Below, piece after piece: positions 31,228 through 38,921 of a DNA stretch of 50,975 bases. Source of the DNA: Phycisphaerae bacterium (GTDB taxonomy: Bacteria > Planctomycetota > Phycisphaerae > UBA1845 > JAFGLZ01); the NCBI GenBank assembly GCA_016927755.1, contig JAFGLZ010000206.1, forward strand, positions 1-50,975. The letters run 5' to 3'. The position numbers were made by a program, and so were the translations under genes. Position 1 is the first letter of the stretch. Every line of letters starts with the position of its first letter. A model generated the notes under the pieces. That model saw nothing but the letters and a program-made list of their open reading frames with translations. It ran no database searches and had not been told where the DNA came from.

Positions 31228-32004
31228 TCACACGCGGGCGTCGATGAAACGGCCCACGGTCGCCGTCCGGCCGGTGTCGATCGACGCCATCCGCGACGGC
31301 GTCAGGAGCGATGACTTGCCGCTCGGGGCTTCGGCGATGATGTCTTCGGCGTTTGGGGGCGTCGCGTCGGGTCGGTCGGGAGAGGGTTCCTGGTGGCCGG
31401 TGTCGGACGATGCGGACGGATTGTCTTGGGTCGTCGGTGTGTCGGCGTCTTGCGAGGTCTGTGAGTCGCCGTCTGGGTTCTGGGCCTCGTCGGCGCGCTG
31501 TTGGGCCATTTCGGCGCGGGCCTGCTGCTCGATCGAGGCGGCCTTTGCGGCGACCTGTCGATCTTGCGAGGAGGGGTCGGCGGGGGCTAGGGCGGCGCGG
31601 CGGACCTGCTGCATCTTGGTGATGGTGGCCTGGGGATCGCCTGGGACCTCGGAGAGGTCGATCTGGACCTCGCCCTCGACGGCGTAGCGTTTGCCGTCGG
31701 GGCCTTGCTCGTAGCTGTAGGACGGGGCGCCACGAGAATAGGCGCCGGCGGCGGCTTTGTGGGCTTGTTCGTGTTGGCGGACGCTGGCGTCGCGGTCTCG
31801 GAGCTCTTGGATCTGGCGGAGGTCCTCCTCGGTGAGCTCGGTCTTTCCGACGGGGTTGGCGGCGGATGCGGGGTCGACTGGGGCGTTCTGGGCAGCGCCC
31901 TCGGGTTGGTCCGGGCGTCGGGCGGCGGCGACGCGCGGATTGGCTACGGCCGCCAGGAAGCGGTTCATCGTCATGGCCGGACTGGTCACGCCCGATATCA
32001 TCAT
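31228..32004 (-). CDS. SprA-related putative metalloprotease
   Basis: About 258 residues from the ATG at 32004; later ATGs at 32001 and 31974 are equally possible. The centre (about 65-125) carries LRDRDASVRQHEQAHKAAAG then APSYSYEQGPDGKRYAVEGEV, the signature of the SprA-related family (PF12118 as I recall), including the HEQAH zinc-type motif. After that comes a Gln/Ala/Asp-rich disordered tail of more than 100 residues. There is no signal peptide. Members are annotated as putative metalloproteases without a known substrate. Nothing next to it explains its role. Confidence 0.8.
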   Translation of the reverse strand: MMISGVTSPAMTMNRFLAAVANPRVAAARRPDQPEGAAQNAPVDPASAANPVGKTELTEEDLRQIQELRDRDASVRQHEQAHKAAAGAYSRGAPSYSYEQGPDGKRYAVEGEVQIDLSEVPGDPQATITKMQQVRRAALAPADPSSQDRQVAAKAASIEQQARAEMAQQRADEAQNPDGDSQTSQDADTPTTQDNPSASSDTGHQEPSPDRPDATPPNAEDIIAEAPSGKSSLLTPSRMASIDTGRTATVGRFIDARV

Positions 32005-32286
32005 CCTTGCGACCCTTGCGCGCAGAGCCATACGGTAGCTCCGCATTGCAATCATCGGCAAGTGGGAGGGGTCGGTTTAGGGCTTGTCGGTGCCGGCAGG
32101 TAGGGGCTTGCTTCCGATAACCGTTAACGTCCGAGAAGAAGACGATTGGCGGCCCGGGGAGGGCGGGACGCGGTCCGGCGGGGCATGTGAGGGGGGGTGG
32201 GGTACGCGAGCGAGGGTCGCGGGGGAGGGGAGTTGGTTCCGAGAACCTGGTCCACCTGACGGTGCGGTCGGGCGCGAGCGTCATGG

Positions 32287-33063
32287 CTAGGCGAACAGCA
32301 CGGCGGCGTTTTGCCAGGCGATGCGCTCTCGCTGACGTTGATCGACGGGTAGGTGCTGGAAGCGGAGGAGGGCGACCTCGGGGGGCTTGTGGAGCATGGC
32401 GGTGCCGAAGAGGAGACGGTCGATGCCGACGGCGTCGACGAGGGATCGGCCCTGGTCGTTGAAGACGACGGGCTCGCGGGCGAGGTCGAAGTAGACGGTG
32501 GCGCCGAGCTGGTCGCGGAGGGCTCGGAAGGCTTCTGGGGGGCCGCCGCGATGGTCGAGCACGACGTATCGGCCTTGGGGGCAGGCGCGGACGGCCTGGG
32601 CGATCTCGTCGAGGGTGAGCATGCGGTCGACGTCGAGGGGATGCATCTGACGCGGATCGACCACGCGGATGGGGATCTGGACGGGGAGCTCGAGCTCGGC
32701 GGCGGCTTGGAGGAGGTCCAGGCCGGTGCCGGCGTGCATCTCGTAGCGGTGATAGAGGGGGAAGAGGCGGAGGGCTCGGAACCCTCGCTCTTCGACGCAA
32801 CACTTCAGGTCGTCCCGCCAGCAGACGTACTCGGGATTGAGCGTGGCGACGGGGATCAGTCGGTCGCGGTGGTGCAGCGTGTCGCGGGCCAGCTCCTCGT
32901 TGGCCTGGTGGACGTCCTTGTAGAAGAGGCCGTGGAGGCAGCAGACGCAGGCCTGCTCGATACCGGCCTTGTCCATCTGGGCGAGGAGGTCGTCGACGGT
33001 GCGGTAGGGGAGGGAGCGGAAGGGCCAGTGGCCGACGGAGGCGTTGACGTCGATGAGCTTCAT
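32287..33063 (-). CDS. Amidohydrolase-2 family protein lacking the HxH metal motif
   Basis: 258 residues. ATGA overlap (33060-33063) with the preceding gene shows translational coupling. It is a TIM barrel of the amidohydrolase-2 (PF04909) type: DVNASVGHWPF at the start, ACVCCLHGLFYKD, RALRLFPLYHRYEMH, YVVLDHRGG and LLFGTAMLHKPPEV. Where active members carry HxH after the first strand, this one reads NAS, so the first metal pair is lost; the C-terminal Asp expected in FGTD is replaced in FGTAM. It may be catalytically altered or a partner subunit of the protein encoded just upstream (inference). It is cytoplasmic. Confidence 0.8.
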   Translation of the reverse strand: MKLIDVNASVGHWPFRSLPYRTVDDLLAQMDKAGIEQACVCCLHGLFYKDVHQANEELARDTLHHRDRLIPVATLNPEYVCWRDDLKCCVEERGFRALRLFPLYHRYEMHAGTGLDLLQAAAELELPVQIPIRVVDPRQMHPLDVDRMLTLDEIAQAVRACPQGRYVVLDHRGGPPEAFRALRDQLGATVYFDLAREPVVFNDQGRSLVDAVGIDRLLFGTAMLHKPPEVALLRFQHLPVDQRQRERIAWQNAAVLFA

Positions 33064-33824
33064 ATCCGCCTCCGATCCAGCAGCGAGCGAGCTGTCCGCC
33101 AGAAGACGTCTTCGCGCTGCTCGTCGGTAAGGTTGGCGGCCAGGATCTTGCCGACGCCTTCCTCGTAGCTCATGTCGGTTCCGAAGACGAGGCGCTCGTG
33201 TCCGAGCTGGCGGACGCAGCGGTCGATGCAGCCCTCGTCGACGACGGATCCGCTGGTGTCGAGCCAGACGTTGGGGACGTCGCGGATGGCCTTGAGGGAC
33301 CACTCCCAGTCGCCGCCGCCGCAGATGTGGCCCTCGATGAGGATGGCCTCGGGGTAGCGACGGGCGAGGTCGGCGAAGTGCAGGCCGTTGCTGATGCGGG
33401 GCTGGGTCTTGATGCCGTCGGGATGGCACTGCTTGCCGGCATGTCCGATGATGGGGACCTGCCATTCGATGCAGCGCTGGACGATGGGGAAGAGGACGGG
33501 TTCGTTGTAGAAGTACTGGTTGTAGAGCTTGACGCCGATCAGGCCGCCGTCGCGGATGCAGCGGTCCATCTCGTCGAGGGACTCTCGCTGGTATCCGGGA
33601 TTGAGGAAGCACCATCCGGCGATGCGGTCGGGGAATTGCCGGGTCGCGGCGAGCACCTCGTCGTTGGCGGCGCGAACTGTCTCGATGTCAGGGTTTCCGC
33701 GCGTGATGTCGGCGTGTCCGGCGGTGCCGAAGGCGCAGCAGAAGAGATCAATGCCGAGTTCGTCGCCGGCGCGGAGGATGGCGTCGTTGTCCTGGCGGAC
33801 GTGGTTGTGGATGTCGATCTTCAC
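33060..33824 (-). CDS. Amidohydrolase-2 family metal-dependent hydrolase
   Basis: 254 residues. The HxH motif is intact in MKIDIHNHV (residues 6 and 8), with further ligands in IIGHAGKQCHPDG (His near 130), ILIEGHICGGG (about 170) and the Asp in LVFGTDMSYEEG (about 218). It is therefore the catalytically competent member of the pair. Family members hydrolyse or decarboxylate small cyclic or carboxylate compounds (for example ACMS decarboxylase); the substrate is unknown. It lies 28 bases downstream of the DUF1571 lipoprotein gene on the same strand and is coupled to its paralogue by ATGA. Confidence 0.85.
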   Translation of the reverse strand: MKIDIHNHVRQDNDAILRAGDELGIDLFCCAFGTAGHADITRGNPDIETVRAANDEVLAATRQFPDRIAGWCFLNPGYQRESLDEMDRCIRDGGLIGVKLYNQYFYNEPVLFPIVQRCIEWQVPIIGHAGKQCHPDGIKTQPRISNGLHFADLARRYPEAILIEGHICGGGDWEWSLKAIRDVPNVWLDTSGSVVDEGCIDRCVRQLGHERLVFGTDMSYEEGVGKILAANLTDEQREDVFWRTARSLLDRRRI

Positions 33825-33852
33825 GCGGCGCGGCTCCTGGCGCGAGGGTGTG

Positions 33853-34737
33853 TTATCCGGCCTTCCTCGTGGCGGGTTGTGATGCGGCCTGCTCGCGGGC
33901 TGGTGCCTTCCTTGGGGGGATGATCTTGAAGTCTTCCTCCGTGAAATTCGGCGCGGTGTTCATGTCGGCATAGAGGTACATGGAGTCGAGCTCGCCCTGC
34001 TGGTTCCAGAGATAGGCCCCGGCGGGTATTTGCAGCTTGACGTCGATGTAGAGATCCTGCTTGCCGTGGGGGTAGTCCCTGTGGCTTGGGTTCGTGATCT
34101 GGATGTGATGGACGACCTGTCCGGTGACCTCGAGCTTGGCGATGCCCTTGTAGACGATGATCTGCCCGGGGATGTTGTTCTCTCGGGTGTAGGCGATTTT
34201 CTTGAGGGTGCGCTCGAGCATGCGCTGGGGGCCGAAGTCGGTGATACGGTTCTTGGCCTTTTGGAAGGTGATGCTCCACTGGACGGGGAAGGTGCCGACG
34301 GTGGGGGGGAGGCCGAGGAGGCCGTGACGGGGGAGGACCTGTAGCTTGTCCTTGTCGACGGACTCCATGTAGAGCGACTGGGCGTATTGGCTGGTTTCGT
34401 CGGGCAGGTCGAACTTGATGCTCAGGGGGGAGCGTCGCCACTTGGCGAAGATTCGCTCGAGGGGGTTTAGGACGGGCACGAGTCCGAGTCGTTCCTGCCG
34501 GTAGAAGGTGCAGGCGAACTCATCGATCTTGATGCATCGGTCGAGGCAGGATTCGAGGTATGCCACGGGGTCGCTGCGGATCCGGTCGGCGATCCGGTCC
34601 GTCTCGGGCTTGACCTGTCCGGTGGCCTGGGTGGTGGGTGTCTTGACCTCCGGTTGCTGGCAGCCGGCCAGCGTGGCCAGGCTCAGCGACAGGGCGGAGC
34701 CGATGATTGCGAGCGTTTGGTTTGACGTCCGTCTCAC
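33853..34737 (-). CDS. DUF1571 lipoprotein
   Basis: 294 residues; a GTG start seven bases after AAGGAGG. The N-terminus is a lipoprotein signal with lipobox LATLAGC (Cys26). A Thr/Gln-rich linker follows. From about 55 the DUF1571 domain begins: DEFACTFYRQERLG, then FAKWRRSPLSIKFDL and LPRHGLLGLPPTVGTFP, and later LYIDVKLQIPAGAYLW and YLYADMNTAPNFTEEDF. DUF1571 is largely restricted to planctomycetes and relatives, of LolA/LolB-like fold in my understanding; it may handle a lipid or outer-envelope component. Location: a lipid-anchored envelope protein. Probably in an operon with the large PA14 protein upstream. Confidence 0.9.
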   Translation of the reverse strand: MRRTSNQTLAIIGSALSLSLATLAGCQQPEVKTPTTQATGQVKPETDRIADRIRSDPVAYLESCLDRCIKIDEFACTFYRQERLGLVPVLNPLERIFAKWRRSPLSIKFDLPDETSQYAQSLYMESVDKDKLQVLPRHGLLGLPPTVGTFPVQWSITFQKAKNRITDFGPQRMLERTLKKIAYTRENNIPGQIIVYKGIAKLEVTGQVVHHIQITNPSHRDYPHGKQDLYIDVKLQIPAGAYLWNQQGELDSMYLYADMNTAPNFTEEDFKIIPPRKAPAREQAASQPATRKAG

Positions 34738-34777
34738 GGTGTGACCTCCTTGTGTGGTCGTGGGGAGACGCGTGGCG

Positions 34778-37027
34778 TCATTTCCCCGGAACGGCGGGAG
34801 TCTGTCCTCCCAACCTTCTTAGCCTATCCTTGGCCTCTCCCAGCAGGGGGCTGTCCGGGTAGAGTTGGATGAGCACCTGTAGCACACGCCGGGCCTGATC
34901 CTTCTGGTTGAGCGCGGCGTGGGCATCGGCCGCCAGCAAGCCCATTTCCATTCCGTACACGTTGGGTGGAAATGCGGCGCCGGAGGCTGACTGTATCCTA
35001 CCCGTGGCGGGGTCGATTTTATACAGCTCGGGGAGCTTGGCGGGGTCGACGGACAGGTAGATCACGTCGACGGGGTCGGTGGGTTTGGCGCCTTCCACGA
35101 CGACCATCGGGAAGTGCTCGATGATTCGCGTGACGTGGGCATACTTCTGCCGGCGCTCGTAGAGGCGGGCCTTAAGGAGGGTGCTGTACCCTCGGAGCTT
35201 CTCTAGGGGGTACTCCCACTCCCAGCGGTCGAGCCACTCGGCGGCCGATTCGAATTCCTTTCGCCGGACGTAGTCCTCGACGGCCTGGGCGTAGCTTCCG
35301 ACGCGGATGCCGCGTTTGGCGGCGTCGCCGAGGACGCCGGCTTGCTCGTAGGCCGATTTGGCCTGGCGGTATCGTCCGGTCCGCAGGTAGACGTCGCCCA
35401 GGCCGATCCTGGCGCGGCGGATCTCGGGGGCGCGTGTTCGGTCGCCGAATTCCCGGATCACGCGTTCGAATCGGTCCTCCGCCTGTTTCAAGTCGCCGAG
35501 CTCGTCCAAGTAGGCTCGTCCGGCGAGGACGGCGGCGGCGGCCTTGACGCGCATCTGGCTTGCCGCGGCGGCGATCTGGTCGAACAGGTGGGCGGCGCGC
35601 CGCGGCTGATTGAGATCGCTTACGAGCAGGGCATAGACGTCGGGGAGGGTCTCGGCGGCGCCGCGGTCGGCCAGGTCGTTCATTCGGCTGGGCAGCGCGT
35701 CGATGGCGGCCAGGCATGCCTTGGTCTGCTGGCCGCGCTTGAGCAGCCAGAGGGCCGATGCCAGTTCGGCGGGTGACAGATTGGGGAAATCGTAGGTGGA
35801 GACGATCTTGGCGTGCATTTCGAGCGGTTCGATCTTGGGCTCGGTGACGCGGTTCCAGTCGCGGGTGACGGCGAGGCGGTTGCTGATGGTCGAGGAGATC
35901 CCGCCTCGTTTGGCCGTCAGCGTGACGGTTCGCATGCCGGGGGTCAGGTAGACGTGTTGGACGTCCTGTCCCTGGGCCTTGACGCCGTCGCCGAAATCCC
36001 ATTCGAAGGATGCCTTGGCGGCGCTTGCGCCTTCGAGCCGGCCTTTGAACAGGTAGCGAAAGGTGTAGCGATTTTCGAAGAAGGTCTCGCCAGGGCCTTC
36101 CACGCTGAAATCCGCCTGGGCACGACCGTAGCGGTCGAGGTCGCCACAGGTGCCTCGGGCGATGGGGGCGAACGCGTCGGGGGGAATGACGACGGGTCGA
36201 GGGCCTCCCGGTGGCTGCCATGCCGCGACGGCCCGACCGTCGGGTCCGATGGAGACGTGGTAGTACGTCAGCTTGTGCAGTCCTTGGTCGAGCTGGATCG
36301 CTCCGGTGTATCGTGCGTCGTGGACGGGGCCGTGGCGCCCGGGCCACGAGACCACCTCCTTGTCGTCAAGTAAGAGGAAGGAGGCGTCCTTGCTCGTCGT
36401 GGTGAATGCGTATCGACCGGCGGCGGGGCAGATCAGCCAGCCGGTGTACTTGTGGCAGTAGTGCGAGGGCGGGCCGAAGGGATCGAGTCCGATGAAGACG
36501 TTGGGGACGAAGGTCCTTCCGTTGGGCTCGCCGGCCTTCTGGAACGTCTGCTCGGTCAGCTTGAAGCTGTCGATGGAACCGCCGCGGTAGGTCCATCCCT
36601 CGAGGAGGACGCCTCGTTTGGGGCGCCAAGTATCTGGGGCAGGCTGTTTCTGTGCTTCCGGGTTGCCGTAGTAGATGAAGTACCTGTTGCCTCGACCGAC
36701 GAGGGCGAAGCAGACTCGGGCGCGATCGTCCGGTCCGGTCTGCATGACGAAGTGGTCGACGAGCTTGCCGGTCGACGTCATGACGCGGATGTCGGCGCCC
36801 CCGGGTTTGACGGCGCCGTGGGTGAGGAACTCGACCCAAGCGGCGTCGGCGCCCTCGAGATGCGTCTGGGGCGGGGAGACGAGGACGGCTCTCCTGAAGG
36901 GCCAGCGCTGGTCCCACCATGCGGCCGAATCGGCTCGAAGCCCCTGCGACGGAAGGGACAGGATCAGTGCCAGGATTACCGAGCCGAGTGCCGTCTTCGG
37001 TCGGACCGTTTCGTGTGAGGAAGGCAT
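34778..37027 (-). CDS. Secreted PA14-PKD-TPR multidomain protein
   Basis: 749 residues from the ATG at 37027, chosen because a signal peptide begins there (MPSSHETVRP...ILALILSLPS); its ribosome site is weak. Domains in order: a DUF2341/concanavalin-like part (about 35-130, WWDQRWPFRRAVLV), a PA14-like lectin (about 160-270, YTGWLICPAAGRYAFTTTSKDASFLLLDD), a PKD domain (about 325-400, FEWDFGDGVKAQGQDVQHVY), then helical TPR-like repeats to the end (AEDRFERVIREFGD, RYRQAKSAYEQAGVL). It probably binds glycans and organises protein contacts at the cell surface. The DUF1571 lipoprotein gene follows after 40 bases. Confidence 0.8.
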   Translation of the reverse strand: MPSSHETVRPKTALGSVILALILSLPSQGLRADSAAWWDQRWPFRRAVLVSPPQTHLEGADAAWVEFLTHGAVKPGGADIRVMTSTGKLVDHFVMQTGPDDRARVCFALVGRGNRYFIYYGNPEAQKQPAPDTWRPKRGVLLEGWTYRGGSIDSFKLTEQTFQKAGEPNGRTFVPNVFIGLDPFGPPSHYCHKYTGWLICPAAGRYAFTTTSKDASFLLLDDKEVVSWPGRHGPVHDARYTGAIQLDQGLHKLTYYHVSIGPDGRAVAAWQPPGGPRPVVIPPDAFAPIARGTCGDLDRYGRAQADFSVEGPGETFFENRYTFRYLFKGRLEGASAAKASFEWDFGDGVKAQGQDVQHVYLTPGMRTVTLTAKRGGISSTISNRLAVTRDWNRVTEPKIEPLEMHAKIVSTYDFPNLSPAELASALWLLKRGQQTKACLAAIDALPSRMNDLADRGAAETLPDVYALLVSDLNQPRRAAHLFDQIAAAASQMRVKAAAAVLAGRAYLDELGDLKQAEDRFERVIREFGDRTRAPEIRRARIGLGDVYLRTGRYRQAKSAYEQAGVLGDAAKRGIRVGSYAQAVEDYVRRKEFESAAEWLDRWEWEYPLEKLRGYSTLLKARLYERRQKYAHVTRIIEHFPMVVVEGAKPTDPVDVIYLSVDPAKLPELYKIDPATGRIQSASGAAFPPNVYGMEMGLLAADAHAALNQKDQARRVLQVLIQLYPDSPLLGEAKDRLRRLGGQTPAVPGK

Positions 37028-37150
37028 GGTTGCGTGCTTTCTGGGCAGGGAGGAAGCCTGCGTTACGACGGCACGAAGCTCGCTCACCGAAAGGAGGGCT
37101 AGCGGGCGCCTTGGGCGCGGTATCGGAGAGCGGCGTCCGATCATGGTGGG

Positions 37151-37191
37151 ATTATAGGTCCCGCACGTCCCGGTCACAATCGAACCGGGAC
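37151..37191 (-). promoter_or_regulatory. Promoter with inverted repeat for the PA14-PKD-TPR gene
   Basis: On the minus strand, TTGTGA (37179-37174), a 17-base spacer and a perfect TATAAT (37156-37151). Inverted arms GTCCCGGT (37167-37174) and ACCGGGAC (37184-37191) lie over the -35, so a regulator could block it. The leader to the chosen start is about 115 bases. A copy of the GCAGGCTTCC repeat (about 37050-37062) is in that leader. Confidence 0.65.
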
Positions 37192-37363
37192 GCCGCCGAT
37201 GTGATTCAGGCGTTATCATAGGGGCCAAACGACGCGGACCGATGGGCATTGCGGGGTTTGCCGGTCCGGGGGTGGGCTTGAAATCGACTAGTCGAGTTGA
37301 AAGGATATGTGGCGTCGATCCGGAGAGAGGTCGATTTGGAACTCGGACAGGAGGCTGGAGCCG

Positions 37364-38182
37364 ATGCGGATTGTGACGGGCACGACGAACGAACGGCTGG
37401 CTCGAGCGGGCATCATGACGCTGGCGCTACTGGCCTTTGCGGTGTGGTTCGCCGTGGACGGGCTGTATCGGTATCCGCGGAAGGCGCTCGAGCCGTTCAT
37501 GGTGGACCTCAAGTTGACGGAGCTTCCGGTTCCGCATCCGAAGTTGGGTTACGCGTATCCGGAGGAGCCGAAGAAGAAATACGAGCAGGGGGCCAAGGAG
37601 GGGCTGACGAAGTCGGAGGTCCTCGCCGATCTCGGGGAGCCGCTGAAGGTGGAGCACGACGTGGCGACCAAGAACGATTTCTGGCACTACGTGGGGCGAT
37701 ACGGGCGATTGTCGCTCGAGGTGCAGCGGACCGAGGATCCCAACGTCGGGAACGTGATCGCGGCTCAATGGGAGGAGACGTCGTCGGACTACCGTTATGA
37801 ATCGGTCCGACAGCAGCAGTTCTGGTCCATCGTCTGCGCGGTGGCGGGGCTGGTCGGCGTGGTCTGGACGATCCGGACCTGGCGGACGCGGGTCACCGTG
37901 GACGATACCGGGCTCAGTTACGATCGCTTGACGATCCCCTGGGACAGCATGATCGAGCTCGACTCGGACGCGTATCACGAGAAGGGGTGGGTCAAGCTCA
38001 CGTACGCGTCAGGGCAGTCCGAGCGGAGGATCAAGCTGGATTCGTTCAAGATCGAGGCCTACGACGAGATCATCACGGCGATCTGCGATCGCAAGGGCTT
38101 CGCCAACCCGATTCCCATCGACGAATACATCGACGAGACCGAGGCGCCGGACGAGGGGTCGGATGAGTCCGCTCCCGAGTAG
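37364..38182 (+). CDS. Membrane protein of unknown function
   Basis: 272 residues from the ATG at 37364, with GGAGG nine bases upstream. One hydrophobic segment at about 13-33 (AGIMTLALLAFAVWFAVDG) and a second at about 150-170 (FWSIVCAVAGLVGVVWTI). Between them is a region with TKSEVLADLGEPLKVEH, similar to the SmpA/BamE-type GDP/LGxP motif seen in small outer-envelope lipoproteins. The C-terminal ~90 residues form a PH-like beta region (VTVDDTGLSYDRLTIPWDSMIELDS), followed by an acidic tail. The last feature resembles bacterial PH domains placed after a membrane helix. I do not recognise a named family. Confidence 0.7.
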   Translation: MRIVTGTTNERLARAGIMTLALLAFAVWFAVDGLYRYPRKALEPFMVDLKLTELPVPHPKLGYAYPEEPKKKYEQGAKEGLTKSEVLADLGEPLKVEHDVATKNDFWHYVGRYGRLSLEVQRTEDPNVGNVIAAQWEETSSDYRYESVRQQQFWSIVCAVAGLVGVVWTIRTWRTRVTVDDTGLSYDRLTIPWDSMIELDSDAYHEKGWVKLTYASGQSERRIKLDSFKIEAYDEIITAICDRKGFANPIPIDEYIDETEAPDEGSDESAPE

Positions 38183-38219
38183 TGGGCCTCAGGTCGAGAC
38201 GGCAGGTTGAGGCGGTTTG

Positions 38220-38645
38220 CTACCGATCCCGAGTGATGGTCGGTGGCGAGGGGTCGGTTTGCAGTTGGCTTTTGGCCTGCCAGGCGACGAGCCATACGCC
38301 GACCAGGATGAGGACCACGCCGATCCACTGGAGCTTGGTCGGGTGCTCGTTGAGGTATAGCCCGGCGACGACCACGATGATTGCGAATCCGACGGTTACC
38401 ATGATCGGGTAGGCGATGCTGATTGGCAGCTTCGTGAGGGCATAGGTATACAGGACGACGTTCATTGCGAAGCATGCGAGCCCGAGGATGAGCACCCAGT
38501 TCGTCAGGAGCGCTGCCAGGGCCGGCCAGATGCCGTCGGCCAGACTGACGCCCGCCGTCTTGAAGCGGACGACCCCGAACTTCATCATGAGGTTGGCCGT
38601 CGCGTTGAGCAGTAATGCGGCGACCAAGGCCACGAAATAGCGCAT
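38220..38645 (-). CDS. Small EamA/SMR-type transporter
   Basis: 141 residues, four hydrophobic helices, GGGG before the ATG. The half-size EamA (DMT) fold: MRYFVALVAALLLNATANLMMK, a second helix near 40-60, YTYALTKLPISIAYPIMVTVGFAIIV and LQWIGVVLILVGVWLVAW. The conserved Glu of SMR drug pumps (E14) is Asn here, so it is more like the metabolite-exporting or flippase-like small DMT proteins. It would dimerise. It is convergent with the membrane protein at 37364 (37-base gap). Confidence 0.8.
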   Translation of the reverse strand: MRYFVALVAALLLNATANLMMKFGVVRFKTAGVSLADGIWPALAALLTNWVLILGLACFAMNVVLYTYALTKLPISIAYPIMVTVGFAIIVVVAGLYLNEHPTKLQWIGVVLILVGVWLVAWQAKSQLQTDPSPPTITRDR

Positions 38646-38921
38646 TGGGATGCCCCTGTCTACGGGTTTCGAAGGTCCTCGAAGGCTTTACGATAGCGGA
38701 GCAGCGTTGTCAGGTCCAGTACGCGTGGCGTTAGCGCTCGTCGCTGTGGCCCGCCGGCCGAGGAGTGCGGATCCTGGTCGCATTATCGGACGCTCTTGGG
38801 CTCTCCGGCCGACCGGCGTCGACTCGGCAGGGGGGCCTCCGAGGTGTTACGGGGACGGGGACGCCGGTTCCCGTGGTCGGTCGTGCCTGCCGGCGCCAGC
38901 AAATGAACCCGCTGTGATGGT
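38646..38921. other. Intergenic region, no gene recognised
   Basis: Divergent interval of 276 bases between the EamA-type gene and the large secreted protein. No convincing promoter or structure is seen on either strand. Confidence 0.4.

Noticed and set aside
31037..32803. A 588-residue open frame on -
   Set aside because: Arg/Pro-rich shadow of the SprA-related and amidohydrolase genes in another frame of GC-rich DNA.
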